A stretch of DNA of 64,000 bases, taken from NCBI RefSeq assembly GCF_030403745.1, contig NZ_JAQMWP010000004.1, positions 310,001 through 374,000 of the forward strand, written 5' to 3'. This document shows, in pieces, positions 15,963 to 24,212 of the stretch. Each line of letters starts with the position of its first letter. Within the stretch, counting starts at the first letter, position 1. Source of the stretch: Streptomyces sp. S.PB5. Its GTDB lineage: Bacteria; Actinomycetota; Actinomycetes; Streptomycetales; Streptomycetaceae. The position numbers were made by a program, and so were the translations under genes. Under the pieces are notes generated by a model. The model had not been told where the DNA came from and made no database searches. It worked only from the letters and a program-made list of their open reading frames with translations.

Positions 15963-16775
15963 GTGGTGAGGGACGCGGCAGCGAGGCTGGGGCGGACGCA
16001 GGTGAGGCGCTGGGCCGTGGTGGGCGCGGTGGCGCTGACGGCGGTGGTGTGGCCCGGCTCTGCCGGGGCCGGGGCGGTGCCCGGATGCGCCGCGGGTACG
16101 GGGCCGTATCAGCGGGAGATGGAGAAGTATGTGGAGCAACCGGTCGACGGGCGCCAGTCGGTCGCCGATTGCGTAGCGATCCTTGCCTTTCAGCGGAGCG
16201 CCGGGGTGCGCCCGGCCGACGGGTATGCGGGTCTGGCCACGTACCGGATGATGCTGGTCGCCCAGGCCCGTAAGAACCCCAACGCGGCGAAGAAGTGCCC
16301 GGTGCGCTCGTACAAGGTCGCCTGCGTGGACCTGTCCCGGCAGTTGGTGTGGGTGCAGCAGGGAAGCAAGGTGCTCTACGAGCCGGTGCCCGTACGCAGT
16401 GGCCGGGACGGCTACGAGACCCGGACCGGGTGGTTCCGGGTGTACTGGCGCTCCATCGACCACCATTCGACGCTCTACGACAACGCGCCCATGCCGTATT
16501 CCCAGTTCTTCAGCGGGGGACAGGCCTTCCACGGGGTGTACGGCGACCTGTTCAAGGGGGGTTCGCACGGCTGTGTGAACCTGCGGTACGACGACGCCAA
16601 GCGGCTGTGGAAGGCGCTGCGGCTGGACGACGCGGTGTACGTGTGGGGCGTGAAGCCCGGTACCTGGCGTACCGCGGATCCCCGTCCGGTCGCCGAGGTT
16701 CCCGACGAGTCCCTCGCCGGCGACCCGCCCCCGCCCCCGGCCGTGCACACTCCGCCACCCGTCGACGGTTCGTGA
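15963..16775 (+). CDS. L,D-transpeptidase (YkuD), paralogue of 12333-13040
   Basis: 270 aa from GTG 15963 (GGGAGG, 6-nt spacer); ATG 15936, with GGAGG 10 nt upstream, is a weaker alternative adding nine residues. Signal segment RRWAVVGAVALTAVVWPGSA. The N-terminal module CAAGTGPYQREMEKYVEQPV ... CVAILAFQRSAGVRPADGYA matches the other copy position for position. The catalytic motif is FKGGSHGCVNLRYDDAKRLW. It carries a Pro-rich C-terminal tail absent from the paralogue (DPPPPPAVHTPPPVDGS). Predicted role: 3-3 crosslinking of peptidoglycan, possibly in development, given the surrounding wall genes. Confidence 0.9.
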   Translation: MVRDAAARLGRTQVRRWAVVGAVALTAVVWPGSAGAGAVPGCAAGTGPYQREMEKYVEQPVDGRQSVADCVAILAFQRSAGVRPADGYAGLATYRMMLVAQARKNPNAAKKCPVRSYKVACVDLSRQLVWVQQGSKVLYEPVPVRSGRDGYETRTGWFRVYWRSIDHHSTLYDNAPMPYSQFFSGGQAFHGVYGDLFKGGSHGCVNLRYDDAKRLWKALRLDDAVYVWGVKPGTWRTADPRPVAEVPDESLAGDPPPPPAVHTPPPVDGS

Positions 16776-16794
16776 GCCGGAGTGAGTCCGGCTC
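16774..16794 (+). terminator. Hairpin overlapping the transpeptidase stop codon
   Basis: GAGCCGGA (16774-16781) and TCCGGCTC (16787-16794), 8-bp stem with a 5-nt loop starting within the TGA of the preceding gene. Confidence 0.6.
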
Positions 16795-16954
16795 CGGTAT
16801 CGCGCTCGATATCTGAACTTCGGGCCGACACCACGTGCATGTCGGGAATGATGATGATTCGTCATATCTCATGCTCTACTGACCTCTGATCGCCGGTCAT
16901 GACGTGACAGGCCCGCTGTCGGCGGATCGGCCGCGCAGCGAGGAGGTCGGGCGC

Positions 16955-18145
16955 ATGAAGCGCAGGGTGCGCATCGTCGTGCTGGCCCTTTCCGGGCTGA
17001 TGGCCCTGGCCGGCCCGGCCGTGGCCGGCGTGGAGGGGGGCGATCCGGTGCTGGAGGCCGGAGGTTCGGAGAGCGCCGGGATCGTCCAGGTCGCTCTCTC
17101 GCCCTCCGGGGCACGGCCCGGGGAGCCGGTGACCGTCCGGCTCACTGTGCGGGCGCCGCAGTGCACCGCCGTGCGGCGGGTCGGGGTGATGGTGCGGGAC
17201 GGACTGGGACGACGGCTGGAACTTCCCGGTGGAGTCATCGAGGAAGCGCGGGTCTGCCCCGAAGGGCTCACCCTGACCGCCGAGCCGCACGCCTTTCGCG
17301 CCGGCACCTACACCCTGTCCGGGTACCACGAGGACGCGGCCGGCGAGCACGAGCTCGGCAGGGCGAGACTCACCGTTGTCTCAGGAGATCGATCCAACCG
17401 GCAGGCGACCGGGAGGAAACGTGTCTGGGCGGAGGAGTTCGACAAGGCACCCGCCTGGGGCAAACGCTGGATCAACACCGGCACTTCCGCGTACCGCTAC
17501 GGCACGCACTCCCCGGACGACGACAAGCTGGACTGGGTGGACCGCCGGGCCGTGAAGGTGACCGACGGCCGTGCCGTCTTCACCGCCCGGCCCTCGAAGC
17601 ACACCTTGGAGAACGGCCGACGCGCCTGGGACACGGGGCTGATCACGACCGAGGGCTCCCGTGAGCGCTTCCGGCTCAGGACCGGGGACTATGTCGAGAC
17701 GCGCGTTCAGCTCCCCACCGCCCCCGGTGCGTGGGCGGCCATGTGGACGTGGACGGACGGCGGGGGTGAGGTCGACGTGTTCGAGTACCACCCGGACACC
17801 CCGGAGCTGCTCGAGATGGTCAACCACACCCGGTACGCGGCGAACTATCACCCGATCGTCGTTCCGAAGACGGTCCCCGGGAAGAAGGGGGCCGAGTCGG
17901 GGAAGGCCGCGCGCGGTGGTGGCGTGTGGCTGCGTATCGGGGTGGCCATGGGGGCCTCCTCCGTCGACTGGTATGTCGACGACGTTCTCGTGTACCAGGA
18001 CGGTCGCGGTGTGGGACGGGGCTGGTCCGCCTGCCTGACGCTGAGTCTGTCCGTCTCGTCGGGCGTCTACCACCCGCCCCCGCCCACCGAGCATCCGTTC
18101 AGCTTTGCCGTGGACTACGTGCACGTCTACCGGGCGCAGCGATAG
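16955..18145 (+). CDS. Secreted GH16 glucanase with N-terminal Ig-like domain
   Basis: 396 aa from ATG 16955 (AGGAGG, 8-nt spacer). Signal peptide MKRRVRIVVLALSGLMALAG. Residues ~35-145 form a beta-rich module with two Cys (APQCTAV...EARVCPEG), followed by a linker. The GH16 concanavalin-like domain (~150-396) has its catalytic EXDXXE motif in GGGEVDVFEYHPD and conserved HTLENGRRAWDTGLITTEGS. Likely an endo-beta-glucanase or related beta-glycan hydrolase; the substrate is uncertain. It is paralogous to 24596-25447 but carries the extra N-terminal module. The next gene starts 38 nt downstream, so the two are probably co-transcribed. Confidence 0.88.
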   Translation: MKRRVRIVVLALSGLMALAGPAVAGVEGGDPVLEAGGSESAGIVQVALSPSGARPGEPVTVRLTVRAPQCTAVRRVGVMVRDGLGRRLELPGGVIEEARVCPEGLTLTAEPHAFRAGTYTLSGYHEDAAGEHELGRARLTVVSGDRSNRQATGRKRVWAEEFDKAPAWGKRWINTGTSAYRYGTHSPDDDKLDWVDRRAVKVTDGRAVFTARPSKHTLENGRRAWDTGLITTEGSRERFRLRTGDYVETRVQLPTAPGAWAAMWTWTDGGGEVDVFEYHPDTPELLEMVNHTRYAANYHPIVVPKTVPGKKGAESGKAARGGGVWLRIGVAMGASSVDWYVDDVLVYQDGRGVGRGWSACLTLSLSVSSGVYHPPPPTEHPFSFAVDYVHVYRAQR

Positions 18146-18183
18146 CGGTTGCTGACCGTCAGACAGAGCCACATCCTTCACGC

Positions 18184-19065
18184 ATGATCAGAAAACGCAT
18201 CATCATGGGAGTCGCCCCGGCGCTGCTTCTGGCGTTGCTGCCGCAGAACGGCAGGGCACAGGCCGCGACGGTCGACTCCTGCGTCCCGCCCGTGTGGACG
18301 GGGAACGGACAGACGGTCGCCGTGTCGCTGGACTGGCCGGACGAAACGATCACTCCGGGCACTCGGCGGCTTCTGGGCGTGCGCGTGACCAACACCGGGG
18401 ACCGGCCGACGGAAGAGGCGGTACGGGTGGTGGTGCACACCGCGGGGCCCAACCGCATCGAGGGCGGCGAGCTGCCGGGATTCCAGTACTTCGGTACCGG
18501 GGCGTCCTACGAGGTGCCGGCTGGGCTCGATCCTGGTGCGAGTGACAGTCGCCAGGTGCCGATCATGTTGCTTGCGCACATCGCCCCGAACACCGTCTCG
18601 CACTGCGATGTCAGCGCCTTTCGTGGCGGGGACCGGGCCACGGCGGCGTACGACGTGGTCACCGGAGACCCGGAGGTCGATCTGAGTGCCGAGGTGCCGG
18701 ACGTCTCGGCACGGCCGGGGGAGACGGTCGAGGTGCCGGTGACAGTGCGCAACGCGGGGCCGTCCAACGAGTACACGGGGCCTACGGCGTTCACCCTGAC
18801 AGCTCCCGCGCACACGACCTGGGCCGAGCCCTACCCTCACTACGGACGTCCGTGTACGGCCGATGCCGAGCGCACCGTGCTGACGTGCGGTGGCGAGGGT
18901 GTCGGCGCCCCGCTGGTCTGGCGCCCGGCCTTCCTGTACCCGAAGCTGGCGGTCGCCGCGGACGCGAAGCCCGGCACCACCCTGGACTGTGGCCTCGTCG
19001 CCGTCACCAACCGTTACGACCCTGTCCCGTTCTCCGGCACGCACTTCTCCGTCGGTGTTGTCTGA
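18184..19065 (+). CDS. Secreted protein with tandem Ig-like (DUF11/CARDB-type) domains
   Basis: 293 aa, ATG 18184. The signal peptide (IIMGVAPALLLALLPQNGRA) ends near AQA. The mature protein looks like two beta-sandwich modules. The first has TITPGTRRLLGVRVTNTGDR, and the second has DVSARPGETVEVPVTVRNAG, the usual start of CARDB/DUF11 domains. Four Cys could form disulfides. No enzyme motif. No strong Shine-Dalgarno is visible, so it may depend on coupling with the GH16 gene 38 nt upstream. Probably a wall or matrix accessory protein. Confidence 0.75.
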   Translation: MIRKRIIMGVAPALLLALLPQNGRAQAATVDSCVPPVWTGNGQTVAVSLDWPDETITPGTRRLLGVRVTNTGDRPTEEAVRVVVHTAGPNRIEGGELPGFQYFGTGASYEVPAGLDPGASDSRQVPIMLLAHIAPNTVSHCDVSAFRGGDRATAAYDVVTGDPEVDLSAEVPDVSARPGETVEVPVTVRNAGPSNEYTGPTAFTLTAPAHTTWAEPYPHYGRPCTADAERTVLTCGGEGVGAPLVWRPAFLYPKLAVAADAKPGTTLDCGLVAVTNRYDPVPFSGTHFSVGVV

Positions 19066-19516
19066 ACCGGTGGCGGGAGGCTGTTCGACGGCGCCGGCAT
19101 GCGGAGAGGAAACGGTGCTCCGGCTTGTGAGCCGGGCCGGAAGATCACCTCGCCGAGGCGAGTTCCGATCTGCTGCGCTGTCCGGCGTCCAACCGGTAGT
19201 CCCCGGCGTGAATATGGGCCGGATCAGCACGGTTGGCGACTTCCCCGTTGCCTGCTCCGCCTTTGCCGGCCGGGGCCGTGCGGGCAGCGCAAGGTTCATG
19301 ACTGCACATGGGCAAGGAAGTCCTGAGACCTCATCTGGCAGAGGGCGAGTCCACGGATCAGTGAAGGGGGCAGTGGCCGACGTTCGCGTTCTTCGCAGCG
19401 GGCAGGACAGGGAGCAGCAACGGGTGCAGGCGTCCTGCGGCGCCGTTACGTTGTCCCTGAGGGTGTTGATTTACCACATACACATCCGCCCCGAAAGCTT
19501 GAGGAAGAGGAAATCA
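19066..19516. other. 451-nt intergenic region
   Basis: Contains a short palindrome CTCGCCGAGGCGAG (19149-19162) that may end the upstream operon. A less GC-rich 19430-19510 segment probably holds the promoter of the next gene. No ORF with credible codon use. Confidence 0.45.
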
Positions 19517-19981
19517 ATGCATCTGAAGGAACACTTTCTCCAAGTTGTCCGGACAGGAGAGGCGTGCGGCGGAACTCTGCTGTACGAGGTCTTCGATGCA
19601 CTGGAGCCGGTCGAGCGCGGATTCCTCACGGGAACGTGGCGGGGTGGGGTATTCGACACCGCCTGCGAATCCACGATGAAGCTGGTTTCCATGAGCTGGT
19701 ACGGCAAGCGGTTCGACGACACCGAGGACGCCGAGCCGCTGTTGTGTCAGCGCTCTGACGGCTCTATCGCTCCGAACTGGGAACTCGGACAGGCGCGACT
19801 GCGGGAAGTGGCTTTCCGCGGTAAGACATCGGTGGCGATGGTCTACGACTCGGTCCCGATCATCGATCACTTCCGAAAAGCGGACGAGGGCACCGTACTC
19901 GGACTGATGGATTGCAAGGGTCGCCCGGCCGACTTTTTCTTCCATCTCACGCGTGTGCACCGGACGGAATCCCGGTCGTGA
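19517..19981 (+). CDS. GXWXG / DUF4334-type protein
   Basis: 154 aa, cytoplasmic (no signal). ATG 19517 is preceded by GAGGAAGAGGAAATCA. Near residue 40 it has FLTGTWRGGVFDT, the GXWXG motif. The C-terminal portion (WELGQARLREVAFRGKTSVA, then MVYDSVPIIDHFRK, then GLMDCKG) matches the DUF4334 pattern. These two domains occur together in small actinobacterial and fungal proteins without established biochemistry; a lipocalin-like ligand fold has been suggested, and I treat that as unproven. Its surroundings are relatively AT-rich compared with neighbours, which hints at acquisition or strong regulation. Confidence 0.78.
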   Translation: MHLKEHFLQVVRTGEACGGTLLYEVFDALEPVERGFLTGTWRGGVFDTACESTMKLVSMSWYGKRFDDTEDAEPLLCQRSDGSIAPNWELGQARLREVAFRGKTSVAMVYDSVPIIDHFRKADEGTVLGLMDCKGRPADFFFHLTRVHRTESRS

Positions 19982-20018
19982 CCGTCACAGCTGCAGCGCG
20001 CTCGGTGGCACCGGTAGT

Positions 20019-20198
20019 TCATTGAATCCGGCGGTGGAGACCGGGGCTTGTCCGGTGCTGACCGAGCCAGGAACGCAGATGGCCGGCCGGTCCGGAGTCG
20101 TCGACCGCGATGAGGCGCTGCACCACAGGCATCCTCTCCCGCGCCGCGGGCGGCGCGGTCAGGTAATCGCGGAACCCCTCCATAATCGCCATACTCAT
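20019..20198 (-). CDS. Possible small ORF, unknown function
   Basis: 59 aa if ATG 20198 is used. Third codon positions are mostly G/C from EGFRDYLTAPPAARERMPVV onward, which looks like true coding sequence or the tail of a decayed gene. No good ribosome-binding site and no recognised family. It may be the C-terminal relic of a larger protein. Coding status is uncertain. Confidence 0.3.
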   Translation of the reverse strand: MSMAIMEGFRDYLTAPPAARERMPVVQRLIAVDDSGPAGHLRSWLGQHRTSPGLHRRIQ

Positions 20199-20355
20199 GA
20201 TGAATATGATTGCCGGACAGGATAAAGGCCTCTGTACACCATCGAGTGAAACATAACTTGGTTGCCGTTTCCGGCACTTGCTCCCGTACGTTGCCGCCAC
20301 TGTGGTCCCTCCCCAGGGGTCGGGACTGCTAAGTATCCCGGCTAAGGAGCAACCA

Positions 20356-21636
20356 GTGAGTACGTTGAACGGGGAGCACGGTTCTTCCGCCGATCACGGA
20401 AGCGATCGGCGCGATTTCCTCAAGTCCGCCGGATATGCCGCTGTGGCAACAGGAGTTATGGCGGTCAGCGGCGGGCTCGGGCTCGGGCTCGATGCGGAGG
20501 CAGCGGCCGCTTCCCGCCGTATGCCAACGGGAAGGGGTGGGGCGAGGATTTCCCTGCCGACCGAGCCCATCGGCAGCATTCCGCGTCCGGCGTACCTGAT
20601 TCAGGCGAACCGGGACTTCGCCGCGGGCCGGATCGGTCAGCGGGAACTCGACGAGTACCGTGAGCGCGCACTGCGCGACACGATTGAGAAGTTCATCGCG
20701 ACCGGCTCTGAGGTCATCACTGACGGCGAGCAGAGCAAGCCGAGTTTCGCCACCTATCCGGTCGCGGGCCTGAAGCTGAATCCGGGCGGACAGGTCGTGC
20801 CGTTCGCCGACGGCCACATCCGCCAGCTGCCGCTGCTGACGGAGGGGAACTTCCGGTACCAGGCGCACGGCGGCGACTACCTCAGGAAGACCCGCGAGAT
20901 GGTGCGGACGACCCGGTCGGTGACCGACCTCCCGGTGAAGGTGAAGCAGGCGGTGATCGCACCGTCCATGCTGAGCATGTTCTACCCCCCTCTGGGCATC
21001 AGCGGCTACTCCAGGGAGCAGTTCCACGACGACCTCGTCAACGAGGCGGAGGCCGAGCTGCGCGGCTGCCTCGAAGGCGGCGCCCACAAGGTCCAGATGG
21101 ACTTCACCGAGGGCCGGGTCTCCTACAAGCTCGACCCGGACGGGGGGATGCTGCGGCGGTTCGTCGCCCTGAACAACGAGGTGCTGGACCGTTTCTCCCC
21201 CGAAGAGCGTCAGCGCATCGGCGTTCATACCTGCCCCGGCGGCGACCAGGACTCCACCCACAGCGCGGACATCGACTACGCGAAGTTCCTGCCGCGGTTC
21301 TTCGACCTGCACGCGGGCAACTTCTACCTCCAGATGGCCAGCGAGCCCGACCGGCGCCGCATGCTGGCCCTGGTGCGGGAGCACATCAAGCCCGACCAGC
21401 GGGTCTTCATCGGGGTGACCGACCCCATCAACCCCCGGGTCGAGACGCCGCAAGAGGTGTGCGAACGGGTGCTGGAGGCCGCGGAGTTCATCCCGCTGAG
21501 CCAGCTCGGCACCGGCGACGACTGCGGCTTCGCCCCCTTCGCCGACGACACGTCGACGCCGCGGGAGACCGCGTTCGCCAAGATCCGGGCGCGCGTCGAG
21601 GGAACCCGCCTGGCCGAGGAACGCCTCAGCGCGTAG
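20356..21636 (+). CDS. Tat-exported MetE-like (cobalamin-independent methionine synthase C-terminal-type) protein
   Basis: 426 aa. GTG 20356 has a perfect AAGGAG 6 nt upstream. The N-terminus carries a twin-arginine signal, DRRDFLKSAGYAAVATGVMA, then SGGLGLGLDAEAAAA. After it comes a UROD/MetE-like TIM barrel opening LPTEPIGSIPRPAYLI and containing VKQAVIAPSMLSMFYPP. Zinc-ligand positions of MetE are kept as GVHTCPGGD (His, Cys) and GDDCGFAPF (Cys). Normal MetE C-terminal-type homologues are cytoplasmic, so export is unusual. The substrate may not be homocysteine; a secreted methyl transfer or C-S chemistry is possible but unproven. A 93-aa secreted protein follows 69 nt downstream. Confidence 0.85.
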   Translation: MSTLNGEHGSSADHGSDRRDFLKSAGYAAVATGVMAVSGGLGLGLDAEAAAASRRMPTGRGGARISLPTEPIGSIPRPAYLIQANRDFAAGRIGQRELDEYRERALRDTIEKFIATGSEVITDGEQSKPSFATYPVAGLKLNPGGQVVPFADGHIRQLPLLTEGNFRYQAHGGDYLRKTREMVRTTRSVTDLPVKVKQAVIAPSMLSMFYPPLGISGYSREQFHDDLVNEAEAELRGCLEGGAHKVQMDFTEGRVSYKLDPDGGMLRRFVALNNEVLDRFSPEERQRIGVHTCPGGDQDSTHSADIDYAKFLPRFFDLHAGNFYLQMASEPDRRRMLALVREHIKPDQRVFIGVTDPINPRVETPQEVCERVLEAAEFIPLSQLGTGDDCGFAPFADDTSTPRETAFAKIRARVEGTRLAEERLSA

Positions 21637-21705
21637 CCGCCCGGCGACCCCGGGCGACCGGGAATCCACAGAGACCGAGAACCGGAAAGAGAACTGGTAG
21701 TTCTG

Positions 21706-21987
21706 ATGAGCATGCTGCACAAGATCGTCACCACCGGCGTGATCGTGGCCGGGCTGACTCTCGCCGTCGTTCCGACCGCGTCGGCCGACAACGGTTCGTT
21801 CCTCACCGGCACCGCTGACTCCAAGACGCCCCTGGCGAGCCCGCTCGGCGCCGTCGCGCTAGGCGGCGGCCTGGCCGGCGGCATCGTCGACATGCAGGGC
21901 GAGACGGCCGGCGCCGCGATCAAGCAGACCGCCGCCGGAGTCCCCGCCGTACTCCCCCTCCTGGCCAGCGCGATCCCCACCGACTAG
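21706..21987 (+). CDS. Small secreted protein, unknown family
   Basis: 93 aa from ATG 21706. Signal peptide IVTTGVIVAGLTLAVVPTAS with cleavage at ASA near residue 27. The mature part is Gly/Ala-rich (GAVALGGGLAGGIVDMQGET), has no Cys and ends in ASAIPTD. No family recognised. It lies 69 nt after the MetE-like gene, probably in the same transcript, and a strong hairpin follows at 22062-22094. Confidence 0.75.
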   Translation: MSMLHKIVTTGVIVAGLTLAVVPTASADNGSFLTGTADSKTPLASPLGAVALGGGLAGGIVDMQGETAGAAIKQTAAGVPAVLPLLASAIPTD

Positions 21988-22061
21988 AGCCTTCGCCCTC
22001 CTTTCACCGACGGCCCGTCAAGTCGGTGACCCTGTTGGCGAAGTCTTCTGCGCGTGATTAT

Positions 22062-22094
22062 GTCGGCCCCCGAGTCTGGTTCTCGGGGGCCGAC
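22062..22094 (+). terminator. Strong hairpin terminator
   Basis: GTCGGCCCCCGAG (22062-22074) and its perfect complement CTCGGGGGCCGAC (22082-22094), 13-bp stem, 7-nt loop, 75 bp after the 93-aa secreted gene. Confidence 0.82.
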
Positions 22095-22117
22095 GTCGTG
22101 GCGGAGGGAGGTCAGCG

Positions 22118-22402
22118 ATGTCGTTTCGGTCAGCGAGTACGGGTGACGTGCCGGCAGAGACGGCACGAGTGGCGAGGGCCTCGTTCCCCAAGGGCAGGCT
22201 GGCGATCCGGATCCGGGACCAGTTGGGCGTGCTGTTCACCGATGAAGAGTTCGCGGACCTCCTGTTTCCCGCGCGGGGCCGGCCTGCCTGGTCTCCGGGA
22301 GGACTCGCGCTGGTGTCGGTGCCCCAGTTCGCCGCGGACCTGCCGGCGCTGTCCCGGGCCCGGGCAGCCGTCGAGCGTGCCCCAGCCCGGCTCAAGAGAT
22401 GA
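22118..22402 (+). pseudogene. N-terminal fragment of an IS1182-like transposase
   Basis: The first ~80 residues match the start of IS1182/DUF772-type transposases of actinomycetes: VARASFPKGRLAIRIRDQLG, then FTDEEFADLLFPARGRPAWS and LALVSVPQFAADLP. The frame then stops after 94 codons, where a full enzyme would have more than 400. The catalytic part is absent. Truncated relic. Confidence 0.75.
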
Positions 22403-22450
22403 CGGATCTTCCGCAAGGCGCGGTGCAGCCCGAATCGAAAGACGCCAGAC

Positions 22451-22512
22451 GCGGCGGCCGTCCTCACCCTGGAACGGCAACGCGGCGGCCGTCCTCACCC
22501 TGGAACGGCAAC
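22451..22512. repeat. Perfect 31-bp tandem duplication
   Basis: Two identical head-to-tail copies, 22451-22481 and 22482-22512, each beginning GCGGCGGCCGTCCTCACC and ending GGAACGGCAAC. They sit at the junction between the IS1182-like and IS4-like fragments and probably arose during an insertion or deletion. Confidence 0.9.
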
Positions 22513-22710
22513 GCTGAAAGAGCTCACTCTCCTCGGGACTGTCGGCCGCCGGATCCTGACCGGCCTGCTTCCGCCCCGACGGCAGCGGGTCAGCACCCGC
22601 AAGGTCAAGTCACCGATGTCCCGCTACAGCGAGCGCCACCCCGACGGCCGGCCCGGCACCAGCCGCACCGTAACCGGCCTCGGCGTCACCGTCCTCGAAC
22701 CCGTGGATCA
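22511..22710 (+). pseudogene. C-terminal fragment of an IS4-family transposase
   Basis: One frame reads LKELTLLGTVGRRILTGLLP, then PRRQRVSTRKVKSPMSRYSE and TVTGLGVTVLEP. This matches the C-terminal end of Streptomyces IS4 transposases (IG..L...LLP.RR.R...R.VK...S.Y). Nothing upstream of it belongs to the same gene. Relic. Confidence 0.7.
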
Positions 22711-22767
22711 ACCCGCGCCGCCCCGGCCTCCCGGGACGACCGGCACACCGCCCCCGCCGCCCGGTGC

Positions 22768-22905
22768 CGACACCGCATCCTGGCACTCCGCCAGGAAGAC
22801 CCCACGCGCCTCCGGCAACCCCGTGAAATCGCCGGCCGCTTCGGCGACGTCACCCTGGAAACCATGTACAGACAACTGAATCGGTGGGCGGGCCGCCAGC
22901 GGCCT
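22768..22905 (+). pseudogene. Winged-helix-like gene fragment
   Basis: A short frame reads RHRILALRQEDPTRLRQPRE, then IAGRFGDVTLETMYRQLNRW, like a helix-turn-helix region found in Streptomyces mobile-element proteins. A continuation (GLIHKLGP) exists in another frame after 22890. Fragmentary and frameshifted. Confidence 0.4.
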
Positions 22906-23001
22906 CATCCACAAGCTCGGGCCCCGGCCTCTATGCCGCAACACCCTGGTCCCCAGCCCCACTTGCGTAACCTGAGACAACGCCAACTACCCGGCCTTGG
23001 G

Positions 23002-23420
23002 GGAGGCCCCGACCGCGTCCGCGACGTCTTCCGCGCCGAGTGGGCCCATCAGCCGCCGCTGGTCGAAGAGGCACTGGGCAAGCAGATGCTCGCCCTCCTC
23101 ATCCAGCCGGAAGCCGCCTGCACCGCCGCCGACCAGCTGGCGAAGGCGGTGGAAGAGGCGTTCCCTCAGCACCCGGACGCCAAGATCCTGCTGAACTTAC
23201 CCGGGCTCGGCATCCAGCTCGCCGCCCGGATCCTCGCTGAGATCGGGGACGACCCCACCCGCTTCGGCGACGCCCGCGGCCTCAAGACATACGCCGGCTC
23301 CTCGCCCATCACCAGGGCCTCCGGCAGGAAGTCGGCGGTCACCCCAAGGTGGGTGAAGAACGACCGGCTCAATCACGCCGGCTACCTCGGGGCCTTCGCC
23401 TCACTCCGACCAAGATCACT
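23002..23420 (+). pseudogene. C-terminal fragment of an IS110-family transposase
   Basis: About 140 codons match the Transposase_20 (PF02371) end of IS110-family enzymes: DAKILLNLPGLGIQLAARIL, DDPTRFGDARGLKTYAGSSP, then SGRKSAVTPRWVKNDRLNHA. The N-terminal RuvC-like DEDD half is missing and the C-terminus is disrupted after GYLGAFASL. Relic, strand plus. Confidence 0.78.
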
Positions 23421-23525
23421 CGCCCAGGCGCCCTGTTCGACCAGAACCGGCCCTCATGATCGACAGGAATACGGCTTCTCGCACACACGTCGTCCGCCGG
23501 GGCGACTGCGGCCTCCGCTGAGGGC

Positions 23526-23632
23526 CCTGCAGGCAGATCGAGGGGACAGCGCCTTCACAGTGACCAGTGCTTGGCATACGCGATGGCCGACACGGGTGGG
23601 TCCTGCTCTTTGGCGGCGCTGTCCCTCTGCAG
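23526..23632. repeat. Imperfect inverted repeat
   Basis: CCTGCAGGCAGATCGAGGGG followed by ACAGCGCC (from about 23526) is mirrored by GGCGCTGTCCCTCTGCAGGC (from about 23613) on the other side of a ~60-nt spacer. It could be an IS end pair left over from the neighbouring relics, or a terminator. The 23441-23690 stretch has no gene. Confidence 0.4.
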
Positions 23633-23690
23633 GCGGATCCGGTCATCCGTCGTCGCGGATCAGATCCGCACCGGTCGATGACCGGCCGGC

Positions 23691-24212
23691 TCAGACTACG
23701 TTGATCTTGAAGTTCTGCGTGTTGTTCGTGGGGTTGTTGTCGGCCGCGTACACCACCGCCACCTGCCCCTCGACCGTGACGCCGGGCAGCGCGTCGGAGG
23801 AGACCTCCACCGGGACGAAAATGGAGCCCGCGCCCTCGCCCAGCCGCGAGAATCCCGCGTAGTAGCAGGTCACCTGGCGACCGCCGGGTGCGACGTTGCA
23901 CTGCTGCGCCGGGTTGGAGAAGGTGGGCTGCTTCAGCGTGAAGCCCCACGGCACGGCGATCGTCACGCTGAACGGCCCCGTCTGCGACCAGCGGCCGTTG
24001 GCGTAGTAGCCCACGGCCATGGTGAACTCCTCGAGCGGCTTCCCGGACAGCGTCCCGGTCACCACCTTGCCGTCGACCACCTTGCCGTTCACGTTCGCCG
24101 TGAAGTCGGCGGTCGGCTCCGCAGCCGCGCCCGACGGCGCCGCCGCGCCGACCGTGGCGCACACGGCCGCCGCAGCGGCGGTCAGGACCTGCAACTTCAT
24201 CCTGAGGGACAT
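23691..24212 (-). CDS. Secreted single-domain beta-sandwich protein, unknown function
   Basis: 173 aa from ATG 24212 (GGGAG, 6-nt spacer). Signal peptide LQVLTAAAAAVCATVGAAAP, cleavage near residue 31. The mature protein looks like one DUF11-like domain. It has a Cys pair (QQCNVAPGGRQVTCYYAGFS) and ends with VVYAADNNPTNNTQNFKINV, a pattern of extracellular Ig-like domains. No enzyme motif. It is divergent from the GH16 gene at 24596 across an AT-rich 383-nt region. Confidence 0.75.
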   Translation of the reverse strand: MSLRMKLQVLTAAAAAVCATVGAAAPSGAAAEPTADFTANVNGKVVDGKVVTGTLSGKPLEEFTMAVGYYANGRWSQTGPFSVTIAVPWGFTLKQPTFSNPAQQCNVAPGGRQVTCYYAGFSRLGEGAGSIFVPVEVSSDALPGVTVEGQVAVVYAADNNPTNNTQNFKINVV

